Below, piece after piece: positions 11,668-22,237 of a DNA stretch of 64,000 nt. Source of the stretch: Hemicordylus capensis (Eukaryota > Chordata > Lepidosauria > Squamata > Cordylidae); assembly GCF_027244095.1 (NCBI RefSeq), contig NC_069669.1, forward strand, positions 5,420,501 to 5,484,500, given 5' to 3'. The notes beneath the pieces are model-generated. The model had not been told where the DNA came from. It worked only from the letters and a program-made list of their open reading frames with translations, and ran no database searches. Numbering within the stretch: position 1 is the stretch's first letter; the number at the start of each line of letters is the position of its first letter. A program made the position numbers and the translations under genes.

Positions 11668-14105
11668 GGTCCTCCAGAAGCCCTTCTAAAGAGGGGAAAG
11701 TGTCAAGCTCTGGAAAGTGACGAGGCTTTTTCCCTTTCTTTAGAAGGCAACGGGGGAGCAAGGACAGAAGAAAGAGGTGCAGGAGGAGGAAGAGGAACAA
11801 GCAGGAAGGCGCCAGCGGAGGAGACGTGAAAAGAAGCAGGAGGAGACCGGCTCTCCAGGAGCTTAGCAGAAGAAACGGGCAGGCTGTGCTTCCACCGGGC
11901 GGACGGCTTCATTTCGCTCCCTCTCTGGGCCACTGATCACTCTGCGTGGGGCTGCAGCTGGCCCTGCAGCGTGGCATTCCTGGTGCTGGACTTCATGTCT
12001 TTGCACTCAGGAGCCCTGACAGGGGTGGGAGTGCGGCCTTCTCAGGCCGCCCTGAATCTCTCTGCACCGAGTCCCTTGCCATTGGGTGGGAGGTGGCTTG
12101 CTCCTGCTGGACCTGAAGTATGTGTGCTGAGCCGCCCCTGGATGGGACTGGGGGTATTGCTTTTTCGCGCCACTGCTTTCTGTATGTGCGCTGAGCTGCC
12201 CCTGGGTAGGCTGGCCTGGGGGTGTTGCTTCCTCGCGCCGAGCCTTAGAGGTATGTGCGCTGAGCCGCCCCTGGTCGGGGCTGGGGGCGTTAGCTTTCTC
12301 ACGCCGAGCTTGATGCCATGTGCGCTGAGCCTGCCCCTGGCTGGGCTCAGCTTGGGGGTGTTGCTTCCTCTCGCGCCGAGCCTTCGGGTATGTGCGCTGA
12401 GCCGCCCCGGGCTGGGGCTGGGAGCGTTGCTTTGTGCTGCCAGGCCTTATGTCTCTGCACTGAGCCGCCCCAGTGAGGGCTGGGGGCGTTGCTTCCTCTC
12501 GCCACGAGCTTCACGTCTTTGCTCTGAGAAGCCCCTCATTTGGCCAGGGGGTGGCTCTCTCCAAGCCTTGCTGCCTGACTTTGCCCTTCATGCTCCCAGT
12601 GGTGTTGAGCTGGCCACTCCGGCCTGCCCACGGAGCAAGCTCGGGACGGTAGAAGTGTGGCCTCCCGGACCTCTTCCAGCAGCAGCAGCAGCCTCTGCTG
12701 GCTGAAGGCACACGCCTGACGCTTGGTGTGCTCACGCTCCTCCTTGGCTTGGGCTCTTGCGTGAGCAGGGCTGCTCCTCAAGAAGGCCTTCTGAAGAAGG
12801 AAAAGAGTCAAGAGCTGCGAGAAGCTGATCTCTTGCCTTGGGAGGCAAAGGAGAGAAAGGGCAGAAGAAAGAAGTGCCGCAGGCTGGCGAAAGAGAAGCC
12901 GCAAGGAGCAACAGGAGGAGACCTGGACGGGGAAGAAGGAGGCGGAGAAGACTGGCTCTCAAGCAGCTTCACAGAAGGAAGAAGGGGGAGATTCCGCTCC
13001 CACCAGCTGGAGGGCCTCATTGCTGCCCTTCTCTCTGCTCTGTCTCCCTGAGTGGAGGATGATTTACCTGGAGCCTGGCTGCTTCAGGAGGCTTGGGATG
13101 TCCCTGCCCTGAGTAGCCACTGGTTTGGGAGGGGCGTGGACAGAACAGGATGGACTCGGTGTCCATCCGCTCAGTGGCCCTTTCTTGAACTGGGCTGCGG
13201 CTTTCTCGTGCTGGACTTCATGTCTCTGCACTTGGGGAGCCCTACAAATAGTGAGAGGGTGGCCCTCATAGGGGCCATCCAAGGGGCAGCCCCTATTTCA
13301 GCTGAGGTGTGGCTTTCTCGGGCTGGACTTTATGTCTTTGCACTGGGGAGCCCTACGACTGGGAGCGTGGCCTTCTTGGTGTCTGTATACTGGAGAAGCC
13401 CGGATTGGTCTGGGGAGTGGCCTTCTTGTGCTGGACTTTACGTCTTTGCACTGGGGAGCCCTACAAATAGTGAGAGGGTGGCCCTCATAATGGCCATCCA
13501 AGGGGCAGCCCCTATTTCAGCTGAGGTGTGGCTTTCTCGTGCTGGACTTTACGTCTTTGCACTGGGGAGCCCTACAAATAGTGAGAGGGTGGCCCTCATA
13601 GGGGCCGTCCAAGGGGCAGCCCCTATTTCAGCTGAGGTGTGGCTTTCTCGGGCTGGACTTTATGTCTTTGCACTGGGGAGCCCTACGACTGTGGGAAGTG
13701 TCTGTATACTGGAGAACTCCTGATTTGTCTGGGGGCGTGTTTCTCATGCTGGACTTCACGTCTCTGCACTGGGGAGCCCTACAAATAGTGAGAGGGTGGC
13801 CCTCGTAGGGGCCGTACACGGAGCAGCCCCCATTTCGGCTGAGGTGTGGCTTTCTCGTGCTGGACTTAACGTCTTTGCACTGGGGAGCCCTACAAATAGT
13901 GAGAGGGTGGCCCTCATAGGGGCCATCCAAGGGGCAGCCCCTATTTCAGCTGAGGTGTGGCTTTCTCGGGCTGGACTTTATGTCTTTGCACTGGGGAGCC
14001 CTACAACTGTGGGAGCATGGCCTTCTTGGTGTCTGTATACTGGAGAAGCCCGGATTTGTCTGGGGGGCGTGTTTCTCATGCTGGACTTCACGTCTTTGCA
14101 CTGTC
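11668..14105 (+). repeat. Macrosatellite monomer, copy 2b, rearranged 3' end
   Basis: Follows copy 1b closely to about 13350, then carries its own arrangement of the 111-bp subrepeats: three consecutive 'aaatagtgagagggtggccc' type units around 13460-13690 and a further one near 13890. The last recognisable young subrepeat ends at about 14105, where the sequence switches to a much older copy. Confidence 0.8.
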
Positions 14106-15160
14106 TGTCTTAGTGGCCATACAGTGGGTTTCAGGTATCACTTTTTCCAATTGGATTTTACATTTTTTCTTTGTATTTTACATTTCAATGTCTGGGGGAG
14201 CTTCAATCCTGGTTATATGACTTTGCTCTTCTTTTTCTGAATGGTGATGAAGTGGTACCTCCGGCCTTGCGTGGTACGACAGTAGGGGTGCGACATTTCT
14301 GACCTCTTCAAGCGGTGTGGTATGCTGAGCACGCTCTGCTGGCTGAAAGCACACGGTGAGTGGACTGATCAGACCAGGAGATGTGTCGTGAAACCTCAAG
14401 CTTTGTGGTCTCATTCCCTTTGGCTTGGGCTCTTGCATGAACATAGATTGTCCTCAACATGCCCTTCTTAAGAGAGAAAAGAGTAAAGAACAAGCTTTTG
14501 TCTTTGTTTAGAAGACAAAGGGGAGGGGGACAATAAAGTGTGGAAATCTGGGCTTAGGCACATCGGGTAGGCAGAAAAGAACACAAGTGGGTAAGGATAA
14601 GGAGGATAAAGATTCTGAACCTTTTTGGTTCTCCGTGTTTTTAAAAGAGAATAGGAGAAAGATTGAAGGAAGAACTGCAGAACAAGGAGAAAGAACATCA
14701 GAAAGTCCCAACAGGAGCCCTGAAGACTAACTGGAGAAGTGGGAGGAGAAGACCGGATAACAAGAAGCAGGAGAGAAGAAACAGGCAGGCTCCCTCCTCG
14801 GAGCTGACTGCCTCCTTCACGACTGAGTAGCAATTCTGTCACATAGAAATATCCCCACATTGCTGTGAGCCTGTTTCAACCCAAGATGGCGACCACCTCC
14901 AAAGGACTTCACTTTTTGGTGGCGTCTAAATATTGGCACAGCCCTGTGAAGCTGCTTGGCCTGTCCGCTGGTGGGGGTCTCAAAAGAGCGGCATGCTTGA
15001 GGGGCAGTTTTCTGGCAGTTCAGTCTTCATGCCTGACCCTGTGTCTCGGCTGCTTCCTGCTCTGAGAAATCCCCAAGGTACTTGGAGTGTGGTTTTCTTC
15101 ATTCCTGGCTTGATATCTCTGCTTCAGATTGCTCAGAGCCTCCACTGAGATGTCTGGAGA
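14106..15160 (+). repeat. Old, strongly diverged macrosatellite monomer
   Basis: The module order of the young monomers survives with heavy divergence: 'gacctcttcaagcggtgtgg' (about 14300), 'ctggctgaaagcacacggtg' (about 14340), 'tggcttgggctcttgcatga' (about 14420), a purine-rich block (14470-14800) and a 'ctgagtagcaattctg' end matching the younger 'ctgagtagccactgg'. Further subrepeat-like stretches run to about 15140. The contrast with the near-identical young copies marks the edge of the homogenised array. Confidence 0.7.
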
Positions 15161-15600
15161 GCCACTGGCCTTGGGTGTGTCCAGGGTTTTATCCTAGATG
15201 GCTTCTCTGCCCCCCATTATTTCTGTGTGCTGCTTGCAATATTGTTTAAATACAAACTTAAAATATGTTAGAAACTAAAACAAAAATAGCTGTTGCATAG
15301 GATAACATCTAAAAGGATAGGATCAAACCTAAAAAGAATAAACAAGTGTAGTATAATATAAGTAGGATAACATCTAAAAGATTAGGATAAAATCTAAAAA
15401 GGTTCAACAAGTGTAGTATAATATAAGACATACAGATCTATTAACTTAATTAGGAAGGCTAATAGGAACTAAAATGAAGCATTTTCAACGTAGATTAGAT
15501 ATTCTAGACCAACTAGTGTATTAAAATAATATTCAAAGCAGCATATGGGAATGGTGAGAAAAAGCACTTTGCTACTGAAAGTCTGAAAGGCCAGAACCCA
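15161..15600 (+). repeat. Array-flank repeat, left copy
   Basis: AT-rich stretch homologous, in the same orientation, to about 58813-59200, the sequence just before the right-hand array. Shared landmarks are 'tggccttgggtgt', 'aatattgtttaaatacaaac' and 'tagtgtattaaaataatatt', followed by 'agcatat' of the leader start. Internally it has short direct repeats of 'aggataacatctaaaag' (about 15300-15410). Similarity fades after about 15600. Confidence 0.75.
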
Positions 15601-16380
15601 TCCACCACTCGCTCATGTAGCTCTTCCGTGGCTCCGAGTCTCTTCCTGCTAGCATCTTACAGACTATTCCCCCTTTGATGCAAAGATGGGTGCTTGGGCA
15701 ATTTGATGTAGAAATAAAGATCAATATTGTCTTTGTGTAGCTTTGCTTACTGACAGGCTTATAGGATGCTGAAGAGGGTATTTCTGTCAAGCACCCAGAA
15801 CTGATTCTTATTTCAAGTTGTTTTAACCTGTGTTTTTTTGTAAATGGCCCAGAGCCATGAGGTTTGCTAAATAAAAAACTCTCCGTATTGTCTGCTAGAA
15901 TCAAAGATTGCCATAGTTTGTTGAAAGAGTTGTGGCATTCAAGAAGTACTGTTGTCCTGGGCTAGAGTTGGTGCAGCTCTTGCTGGAGAAACTGAGGCTG
16001 AGATCCTGCTTGATGAAGAACAGATGCTCATGAAATAAAGGCGAGGAGGGTCTGGCGTGAGATACTTTCTTGGAAACAGAGGACATTTTGAAAAATGGCA
16101 CTGCTGGGATCAAATGCAGACTGTTAGGAAAGAGACCTCTCCCCCGCCTAATGGTTAAATTGGGTTAAATGAATGATTTTGGTCAAAACAAGTTCAGTCC
16201 CAGTTTGCCCAGAGCACAAGAGGAATAGACTGGACCATATAATTACATCTCTTCCTCCATTTTTTGCTCTCTCTGCAGCCTGGACCTAAAGGCCTTTGTC
16301 TCTCCTCCACTCCTGCCCGTTAAGCGTCACTCACCCCACACACGCTATTTTTAACATGTGGGTTGAGGGTACAAACAGCA
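15601..16380. other. Unassigned intergenic DNA
   Basis: No gene, repeat family or structure recognised. The reverse frame at 15572-15904 has no motif I recognise. A 3'-tail-like string 'cagagccatgaggtttgct' followed by 'aaataaaaaac' near 15855 may be the end of an old retroposon. Confidence 0.4.
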
Positions 16381-16399
16381 ACTGGACCAACAAGAATAT

Positions 16400-16800
16400 A
16401 GAACAGGTATATTTATGCATGAGCAGAAACAGTTGAAACACTCAAGGTATTCCCATCCCACATCATGCTTTCCCCACTCTTCTGTCTCTAAAGCATCTGG
16501 CACTGGCCACAATCACATTCGTAGTAGGGGCCAGTGGCAACCACTCCACCCAGGACAGACTCAAGAGGATTTGGGGGGGCCCGGGGTGGGTGGAGGCCCT
16601 GGTGTCTGGCCTCAGAGTCCAGGGTCAGAGTGCCCCTGGGTGCAATTTTGAAAGAGTAACATGCCAAGCAGGAGGACAGGCCCTTTTCTCCTGTCATCTT
16701 TGTGGGGAATGTCTCCAGTGCTCTCTTTCCAAAGGCAATTGACCTCCCAACCACACAAGGTGCTTCTCGTAGATGCAGTAACTGTGGTCCTTCTTCAAGG
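16400..16800 (-). pseudogene. Decayed small-gene terminal exon (A0)
   Basis: On the minus strand, about 16560-16680 aligns with the terminal-exon-like block at 42950-43060: both pass through 'cagggcctccac' and a 'ccccccaaat' run in the same order. Downstream (16300-16480) both share '...gagcagaaac...' and 'gggtacaaacagcaac'-like 3' sequence. The frame across 16488-16805 is open but lacks the D-x-F core of intact members. No first exon or TATA box was found. I read it as a remnant of the same family placed just downstream of gene A1. The alternative is a shared non-coding 3' block. Confidence 0.4.
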
Positions 16801-17184
16801 CACACTCTGCCATGCTTTGAGGGTCGAGTTATACCTGCCTCGTATCACTCCATATCCCCACCAGTAAAATCTTTGTCGCTGGGGTTGCCACCTTCCAGAC
16901 CTGCCCTGGAAGTTCCAGGAACTGACCTCCATCTCCAGGTAACTTGAAGGCAACCCTTGAGATTGAGAAGGAAGGCGAGCAGGGGCCGTCCCACATCGTG
17001 ACTCGCCACCCCGACCCAGCAACCCCCGGGAGAGGCAGAAGCGTGGGTCGTGTCCTCCTCCAGGCCCTTTCCGCGCCGAGGGGGCCGAGGCTGGCCAGGC
17101 TTGTAGGCCGACTCCCCTCCCCTCCCCTGACCCCACCCGCAGCCCAAAGAGACGCCAGAGAGCCGCGCATCAGAGGCCAACAAG

Positions 17185-17190
17185 TTTATT
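17185..17190 (-). promoter_or_regulatory. Polyadenylation signal of A1
   Basis: AATAAA on the minus strand, about 97 bases beyond the A1 stop. It is followed by CTTGTTGGCCTCTGA, a 3' sequence shared with A2 and in part with B1. Confidence 0.7.
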
Positions 17191-17286
17191 GCAGCCGACT
17201 GGGAGGCGCATTGCTGCGGCTGCTGCTGGTGTGCGGAGAGGGAGGGAAGGGAGGCCTCGGTGTCCGGCGCGGCGCTCTCCTTCCGC

Positions 17287-17806
17287 TTAGCGGTGCCTAG
17301 TGGTCAGCTCTAGGCTCAGACGCCTGAGGAACGCGTCGCAGGAGAGCTGCAGCTCGGGGATGATGGGACCTCCGTTGTCGAGGGCGATGTTCATCCGGAG
17401 GACTTGGCGCGGTGACTGCGGAGGGAGGAGGAAGAGCGTCAGAGGCGGGGGATCACCGGGACGCATCTCCGCCCTACGGGGCCAGCACAGCAGGACGGCC
17501 ACGAATGCCTCGCCCCGCGCCGTCCAGGCTTGGCCCCAGAGCGACTGCCGGACTGTCTGCTGGGGGGGGGGGAGGCCAGGCAGGCAGGCAGCGAAGGCGG
17601 ACAAGGGAGCGTCGTCCGGCCAGACGGAGCCAGCAGCAGCAGGACGGCCAGGAACACCGCCCCCGCCCCGCGCCGTCCGGGGAGCCCAGGAGGAGGGACA
17701 GTGCAGAGGGCAGCGCTTGGCCCCGGGAGGGAGAGAGGCGACTCACCCCAAAGTTGGTCGGGTCCACTCGCAGCGGGCTGAGCATGTCGGCAGCGATCAG
17801 GGACAT
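17287..17806 (-). CDS. Small two-exon protein A1 (62 aa), unknown family
   Basis: Coding exon 1 runs 17806-17747 (20 codons, starting MSLIAADM) and ends at a GTGAGT donor. Exon 2 runs 17415-17287 (42 codons plus TAA) after a pyrimidine-rich CTCCGCAG acceptor. The intron (331 bp) lies between codons. The predicted 62-residue protein has no signal peptide, membrane segment or cysteine cluster; its C-terminal half carries NGGPII and a CDAFLRRLSLEL segment that could form an amphipathic helix. A TATA box lies 51 bases upstream of the ATG, an A sits at -3, and AATAAA lies 97 bases after the stop. Paralogue A2 has the same exon lengths to within two codons, the same intron position and the same promoter spacing. 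That conservation is the main evidence for a real gene. Function is not recognised. Confidence 0.6.
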
Positions 17807-17856
17807 CTTGGCAGTTGGTCTCAGACTCCGATGCCGAGCGAGCCCCACCAGCAGCC

Positions 17857-17863
17857 CTTATAT
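17857..17863 (-). promoter_or_regulatory. TATA box of A1
   Basis: ATATAAG on the minus strand inside a CpG-rich block, 51 bases before the A1 start codon. A2 has the same motif at the same distance. It implies a short 5' UTR of about 20-25 bases. Confidence 0.65.
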
Positions 17864-17869
17864 CTGGGC

Positions 17870-18300
17870 TGGGAGGCCCCGCCTCGATCGCCGCTCCTCC
17901 TTCGGCCGGAGGCGCCCCGCCCATCCCTGCTGCCTCCGGGCGTCTGCTGCGGGAGGCGGGGAGGGCGAGAGCAGCAGCCCGCTCCCTCCGGCAGGCTGGA
18001 AGGCCGGCCCCCGCAGGATCGGCGCAGGAAGGCGTCGAACGATGTTCTCCGCTCCCCTGCTCTGCAGGTTTGCTGCTGGTCCCTCTGCTCCGAAGGGCTC
18101 CTCCTGTCCTGCTGCAGGGATGGGCTTTGGCCCCGCAGAGCCATGCGGGGGAGGGGGCTGCGCACGCTACTCTGCAGATCTCACTTTAGGTTAGAACACT
18201 GCAAGCAGTGGCAAGGCGTTCCTCTGGCCATTTGGAAGGGCCACTCTCTGGCTGGCTTTCTGCTGTAGAGTTGGGCAACCTCAACCTATTGCAAGGTTGT
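17870..18300. other. CpG-rich upstream block of A1
   Basis: GC- and CpG-rich DNA resembling the block upstream of A2 (32660-33000): both contain 'aaaggcgtcgaac'-like and 'ctgcaggtttgctgc' strings. It probably belongs to the duplicated promoter segment. No further gene seen. Confidence 0.5.
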
Positions 18301-18468
18301 AATACTCAGAGTTGCAATACTGTGCACTCTTTACAGGAGAGAATATTTTGGAGGATTATTCTACCCATTCTGTTAAATGTATTGGAGAATATTCTTGCCA
18401 GGCCTTTCTTCATACTCCAGTAAAAACTTGCTGACTGACAAGCAGGCCTGTTTATCCCCCACCCACTG

Positions 18469-18469
<1 letters not shown>

Positions 18470-18531
<62 letters not shown>

Positions 18532-18532
18532 T
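18470..18532 (+). repeat. (CTTT)n microsatellite
   Basis: About 15 tandem CTTT units followed by a T and G run. It is an expansion of a short 'ctttcctttttt' stretch that sits at the same place in the later array units (21610, 24450, 27290). Confidence 0.95.
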
Positions 18533-19259
18533 TTTGGGGGGGGTGTGTGTAATCTCTACAACTGCATCACAGGAAAGGGTGGAAATGATTGTTTAGGTTT
18601 TGAACTCCTTCAGCCAGAGGAAATGAACTTGAAATGTGATTGAGCTTTCCTAATCTGTCCCTGATCTCCCTTTTCCCCTTGCCAGAAATCAATGTATTAG
18701 GAACAGCGAATGAGAGAGAAAGGGAGCAGGATAGGTTTTCTGGCAGGCCCCATGCAGAAGGCCTCCAAGGTCCCTTCCATATTCAGAACAAAACAAAACT
18801 CTAAAGATGAGTAATGGAGAAGACCTTACTTTTTCCTCATCACTGAATTATAGAAGGGCTGAGATCAAACTGAAAAGGCTCTGTCCTTAAAGACAGTCAA
18901 GGAGTTTCATTCCATCACTTGCACCCATGGAGATCAACAAGGCTTGAAGCAAATTTAAAGACAGGTACTGGGTCCTCTAAGTATTTAGGGCTTTTTTCTC
19001 ACAGGCAGAAAGAAAGTTAAAATGTGACTCCCACAGTATCAGCTGTCCCTACAGGCAGGGGGTGGCTGTGTCCCATTAAGGGGAATGATGCCTTCTCCTG
19101 CAATGCAATCAAGCAGACCATACAATTAGTGGCTATTAGGTTGCGTTGTGGATTTATTGAATGATACACTTTATTTGTTGGACATCCCATTACAACTTGT
19201 TCTCTGGCTGGCTCAATAAAAATTTATGGGGTTGGAGATGTGCAGACAGTTGGTGCCTC

Positions 19260-19397
19260 TTAGCAGCACATGGTTAGATTCCTGCAATTCAGTGGCAGTG
19301 GTTGTGTCCACAGAACTCTTAGGAAGCTTTTGGCATCCCCTGGCAGATCCTTGAGCCCTGTGGAGTGGACATCCTTTCCATCCAGAGGGATCGGTGA
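19260..19397 (-). pseudogene. Decayed small-gene terminal exon in array unit 1
   Basis: On the minus strand a stop-free stretch of 45 codons begins TCACCG, the same six bases that open A1 exon 2, and reads ...LKDLPGDAECFLRVL..., comparable to ELQLSCDAFLRRLSLEL of A1. A TAA follows, and AATAAA lies about 85 bases beyond (19170-19175), the spacing seen in A1. The pyrimidine stretch before TCACCG has no AG acceptor, and no first exon or TATA box was identified. I infer a dead family member carried along by array amplification. Homology rests on a short alignment and is uncertain. Confidence 0.35.
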
Positions 19398-20101
19398 GGG
19401 AAGGAGCAGTATGGGGGCGGAAGGGCTCTGGCTCTTTCCAGCAGTGCTGCCCTAACTAACGCGGCCTCTGCCAGCTGGGCAAGGTGAAGGCTGCCCTAAT
19501 CCACTGCGCCTGCTGCCTCTTGCAGTAAAAAGATGCTGAGAGATGCCTGCAATTTCTGGCCATTTTCATGTGAAGGAGCGAAGCACAAGGGCGGTTCCCA
19601 GAGGCATGTCCTGCCTCATCCAAGGGGGCCAGTGCAGTGTCAAGTCTCAGCCTTGCCTCTGACCAGTGGGCTGGAGAAGCACCCCTCCCTCATAGCCCCC
19701 CTGCAGTCTAAGAATGCTAAGGCCTAACCCGCAGTGGGCCTGCCTCCAGAGTCCAGACCATGCGCATGAAAGTCCTCTGCACACTAGCCAAGTGTTAAGT
19801 GTGAAGGGCTTCCTTCTGTCCCCAGAAATGCCGGCCCAGGCACCGCTGTCTTCTCCTTCCTGGGGGCACGTGGGGACACCTGCCCCAGTTTGCTCTAGCA
19901 GGGCAAATTCCTGCCAAAGCAGAGGTGTAGCTATACCTGGAGCCTCTTTGAAGGGGAGGAGAATGTCCCTGGTCAGATCCCTGAAGGAGTGGGGTTTCTG
20001 GCTCCTTCTGCTGCAGCCATCCCAAGGGGGCTGCAAGTGGCTGAGCAGAACGCCTGAGGGCGCACGCTGTCAGCGCAGGGGATTCAGGCCCCAAGAGGGA
20101 G

Positions 20102-21165
20102 CAGAGGCGTATCTAGGGAAAATAGTGCCTAGGGCAAGCACTGAAATTGAGCCCCCTGTCCAAACACCTGACACCCATCTTTCAGATAACTTTACCATAG
20201 TATCTGCTGAAAAATACAAGTCAGGCTCGTTAATCTTTTAATATTTCAATAACTATTTAGCAGTGGATGTAGCCAGACCAAGAATTGCTGGAAAACTACA
20301 AATTTTAGTATGCTGGGGCTCATGAGATATCCAAATACTCTGGGGAGGTGTACTTGGAAAACTAAACAGAAGTGCCTGTCTAATTCTCTACTATGCATTG
20401 TAGCATCACTATTACATAAGTTTTAAAAATAAATGGAGAATTTGTCTTTCCCCAGATACTCTGAAAATAATTAAAGGATATGCAGAATAAACTGTGTCAC
20501 TGCTTGGAATATATTCTAGTATTTCAGAAAGACAGTTAAAATGAGAGAAAGAGAGCAAGAAACTTCCAGTGGGCCTTAATACTAAGGATTTAACACTGAT
20601 TCAAAGACAAACTCACCATTAATAGCCATATTATTAAGACATCACATTTAACTCACTTCTCACAAGAAGCAAAGTAAGAGCAAATGAATACAATCCTAGC
20701 TCATAAGCTTCAGCTCAGTATTCACAAGCCCTGATTCTCTGTACATAGTACCAAACTGAATATGTATGCAGTGACTTATATTATATCAATTTTTTAATTT
20801 TTTTTACCTTTAGCTCCTTCAGGGGGCTTTCTAAAGGCCATGGGAGGGTCTGCAAATATTCCCCCTCCTTCTGCTGGTCTCTAGGGCCTCACAGGGACCA
20901 TTTGAGCATGTGCGGTGGCCATCTTTAAAAAATAGTTGTTGTTTTTTTAAATGGCTGCTGAAAACAAACTGACTGCCGCGCACGCTCAAATGGCCTCTGC
21001 AAGGCCTGGCATGGCCTACGGCCTCACAGAGGCCATTTGAGCATGCGGAGTGGCCATTTTATTTTTGGCAGCCATTTAAAGAAAATTAATTCCAAAAAAT
21101 GGCGCCCCCTCTTCAAGTGGTGCCTGGGGCACGTGCCCTGCCTGCCCCACCCTAGATATGCCCCG
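20102..21165 (+). mobile_element. Non-autonomous hAT-like DNA transposon, unit 1
   Basis: Begins CAGAGGCGTATCTAGGG and ends with the imperfect inverse CCCTAGATATGCCCC, giving terminal inverted repeats of about 17 bp with a few mismatches. No coding capacity. Internal 'ggccatttgagcatgcg' motifs occur more than once. No clear 8-bp target duplication could be matched. It recurs at the same place in units 2 and 3, so it was inserted before those units were amplified. Confidence 0.65.
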
Positions 21166-22099
21166 GGTAGGCAGAAACCCAAACAAGACTGGGGTGATAG
21201 CAAAAATACAAAATTTTGAAGGATAAAAGAAACAGGGAAGAATAAAACACATGAGCTTGAGATGGGTAGTTTAAAGCACTGCAACCTTAGCTCCCCTGTT
21301 GGCATTGGAACGACAACTCACAGCATCATCAGACTCACAGTTGTTGTTCAATGGCTGGAGAGTCAAGGTTACCTGCCCCTCGTCCAAAGGATGAAAGGAG
21401 GAGTCAAGGAGGTGGGGTTTCTGTGGGAAAGAATACTCTGCACTCTTTGGAATAGGAGAGAATATTTTGGAGGATTATTCTACCAATACTATTAAATGTA
21501 TTGGAGAATATTCTTGCCAGGCCTTCGTTCATACATGAGTAAAAACTTGCTGACTGACCAGCAGAGAATAAAAGAATGTTGCCTGTTTATCCCCCACCCC
21601 ACTGCCTTTTTTCTTTCCTTTTTTGGCATAATCTCTACAACTGCATCACAGGAAAGGGTGGAAATGATTGTTTAGGTTTTGGACTCCTTCACCCAGAGGA
21701 AATGAACTTGAAATGTGATTGAGCTTTCCTAATTGGTCTCTGATCTCCCTTCTCCCCCTTGCCAGAGATCAATGGAGATCAACAAGGCTTGAAACGCCTT
21801 TAAACACAGGTACTGGGCCCTCTAAGTATTTTTTCTCACAGGCAGAAAGAAAGTTAAAATGTGGCTCCCACAGTATCAGCTGCCCCTACAGGCAGGGGGT
21901 GGCTGTGTCCCATTAAGGGGAATGATGCCTTCTCCTTCTGCAATGCAATCAAGCAGACCATACAATTAGTGGCTATTAGGCTGCGTTGTGGATTTATTGA
22001 ATGATACACTTTATTTGTTGGACATCCCATTACAACTTGTTCTCTGGCTGGCTCAATAAAAATTTATGGGGTTGGAGATGTGCAGACAGTTGGTGCCTC

Positions 22100-22237
22100 T
22101 TAGCAGCACATGGTTAGATTCCTGCAATTCAGTGGCAGTGGTTGTGTCCACAGAACTCTTAGGAAGCATTCGGCATCCCCTGGCAGATCCTTGAGCCCTG
22201 TGGAGTGGACATCCTTTCCATCCAGAGGGATCGGTGA
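22100..22237 (-). pseudogene. Decayed small-gene terminal exon in array unit 2
   Basis: Same as 19260-19397 at a 2,840-bp offset; one of the tandem copies. Confidence 0.35.

Larger units (their letters stand above)
18316..21430 (+). repeat. 2.84-kb tandem array, unit 1 (long form)
   Basis: First of three full units and one partial unit. Landmarks recur at offsets of 2,840 bp (for example 19270, 22110, 24950). This unit is longer than the others because it has the CTTT expansion and about 240 bp (about 18685-18925) that units 2-4 lack. The same extra segment is recognisable in a diverged copy at 48530-48840, so the long form is ancestral. Confidence 0.85.

Noticed and set aside
1-14105. CRISPR-like array of spaced repeats
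   Set aside because: Repeats are contiguous and related throughout, with no unique spacers; this is a eukaryotic macrosatellite.
17300-18268. Long plus-strand frames (322 and 260 codons) over gene A1
   Set aside because: They are antisense to A1 in CpG-rich DNA with few stops and have no family resemblance.
18470-18640. Frame of SFFLSFFLSFFL repeats resembling a membrane protein
   Set aside because: Translation of the CTTT microsatellite.
19714-20241. 175-codon frame conserved in three array units
   Set aside because: Conserved only because the units are near-identical. Its 3' part runs into the hAT-like element and changes with it.
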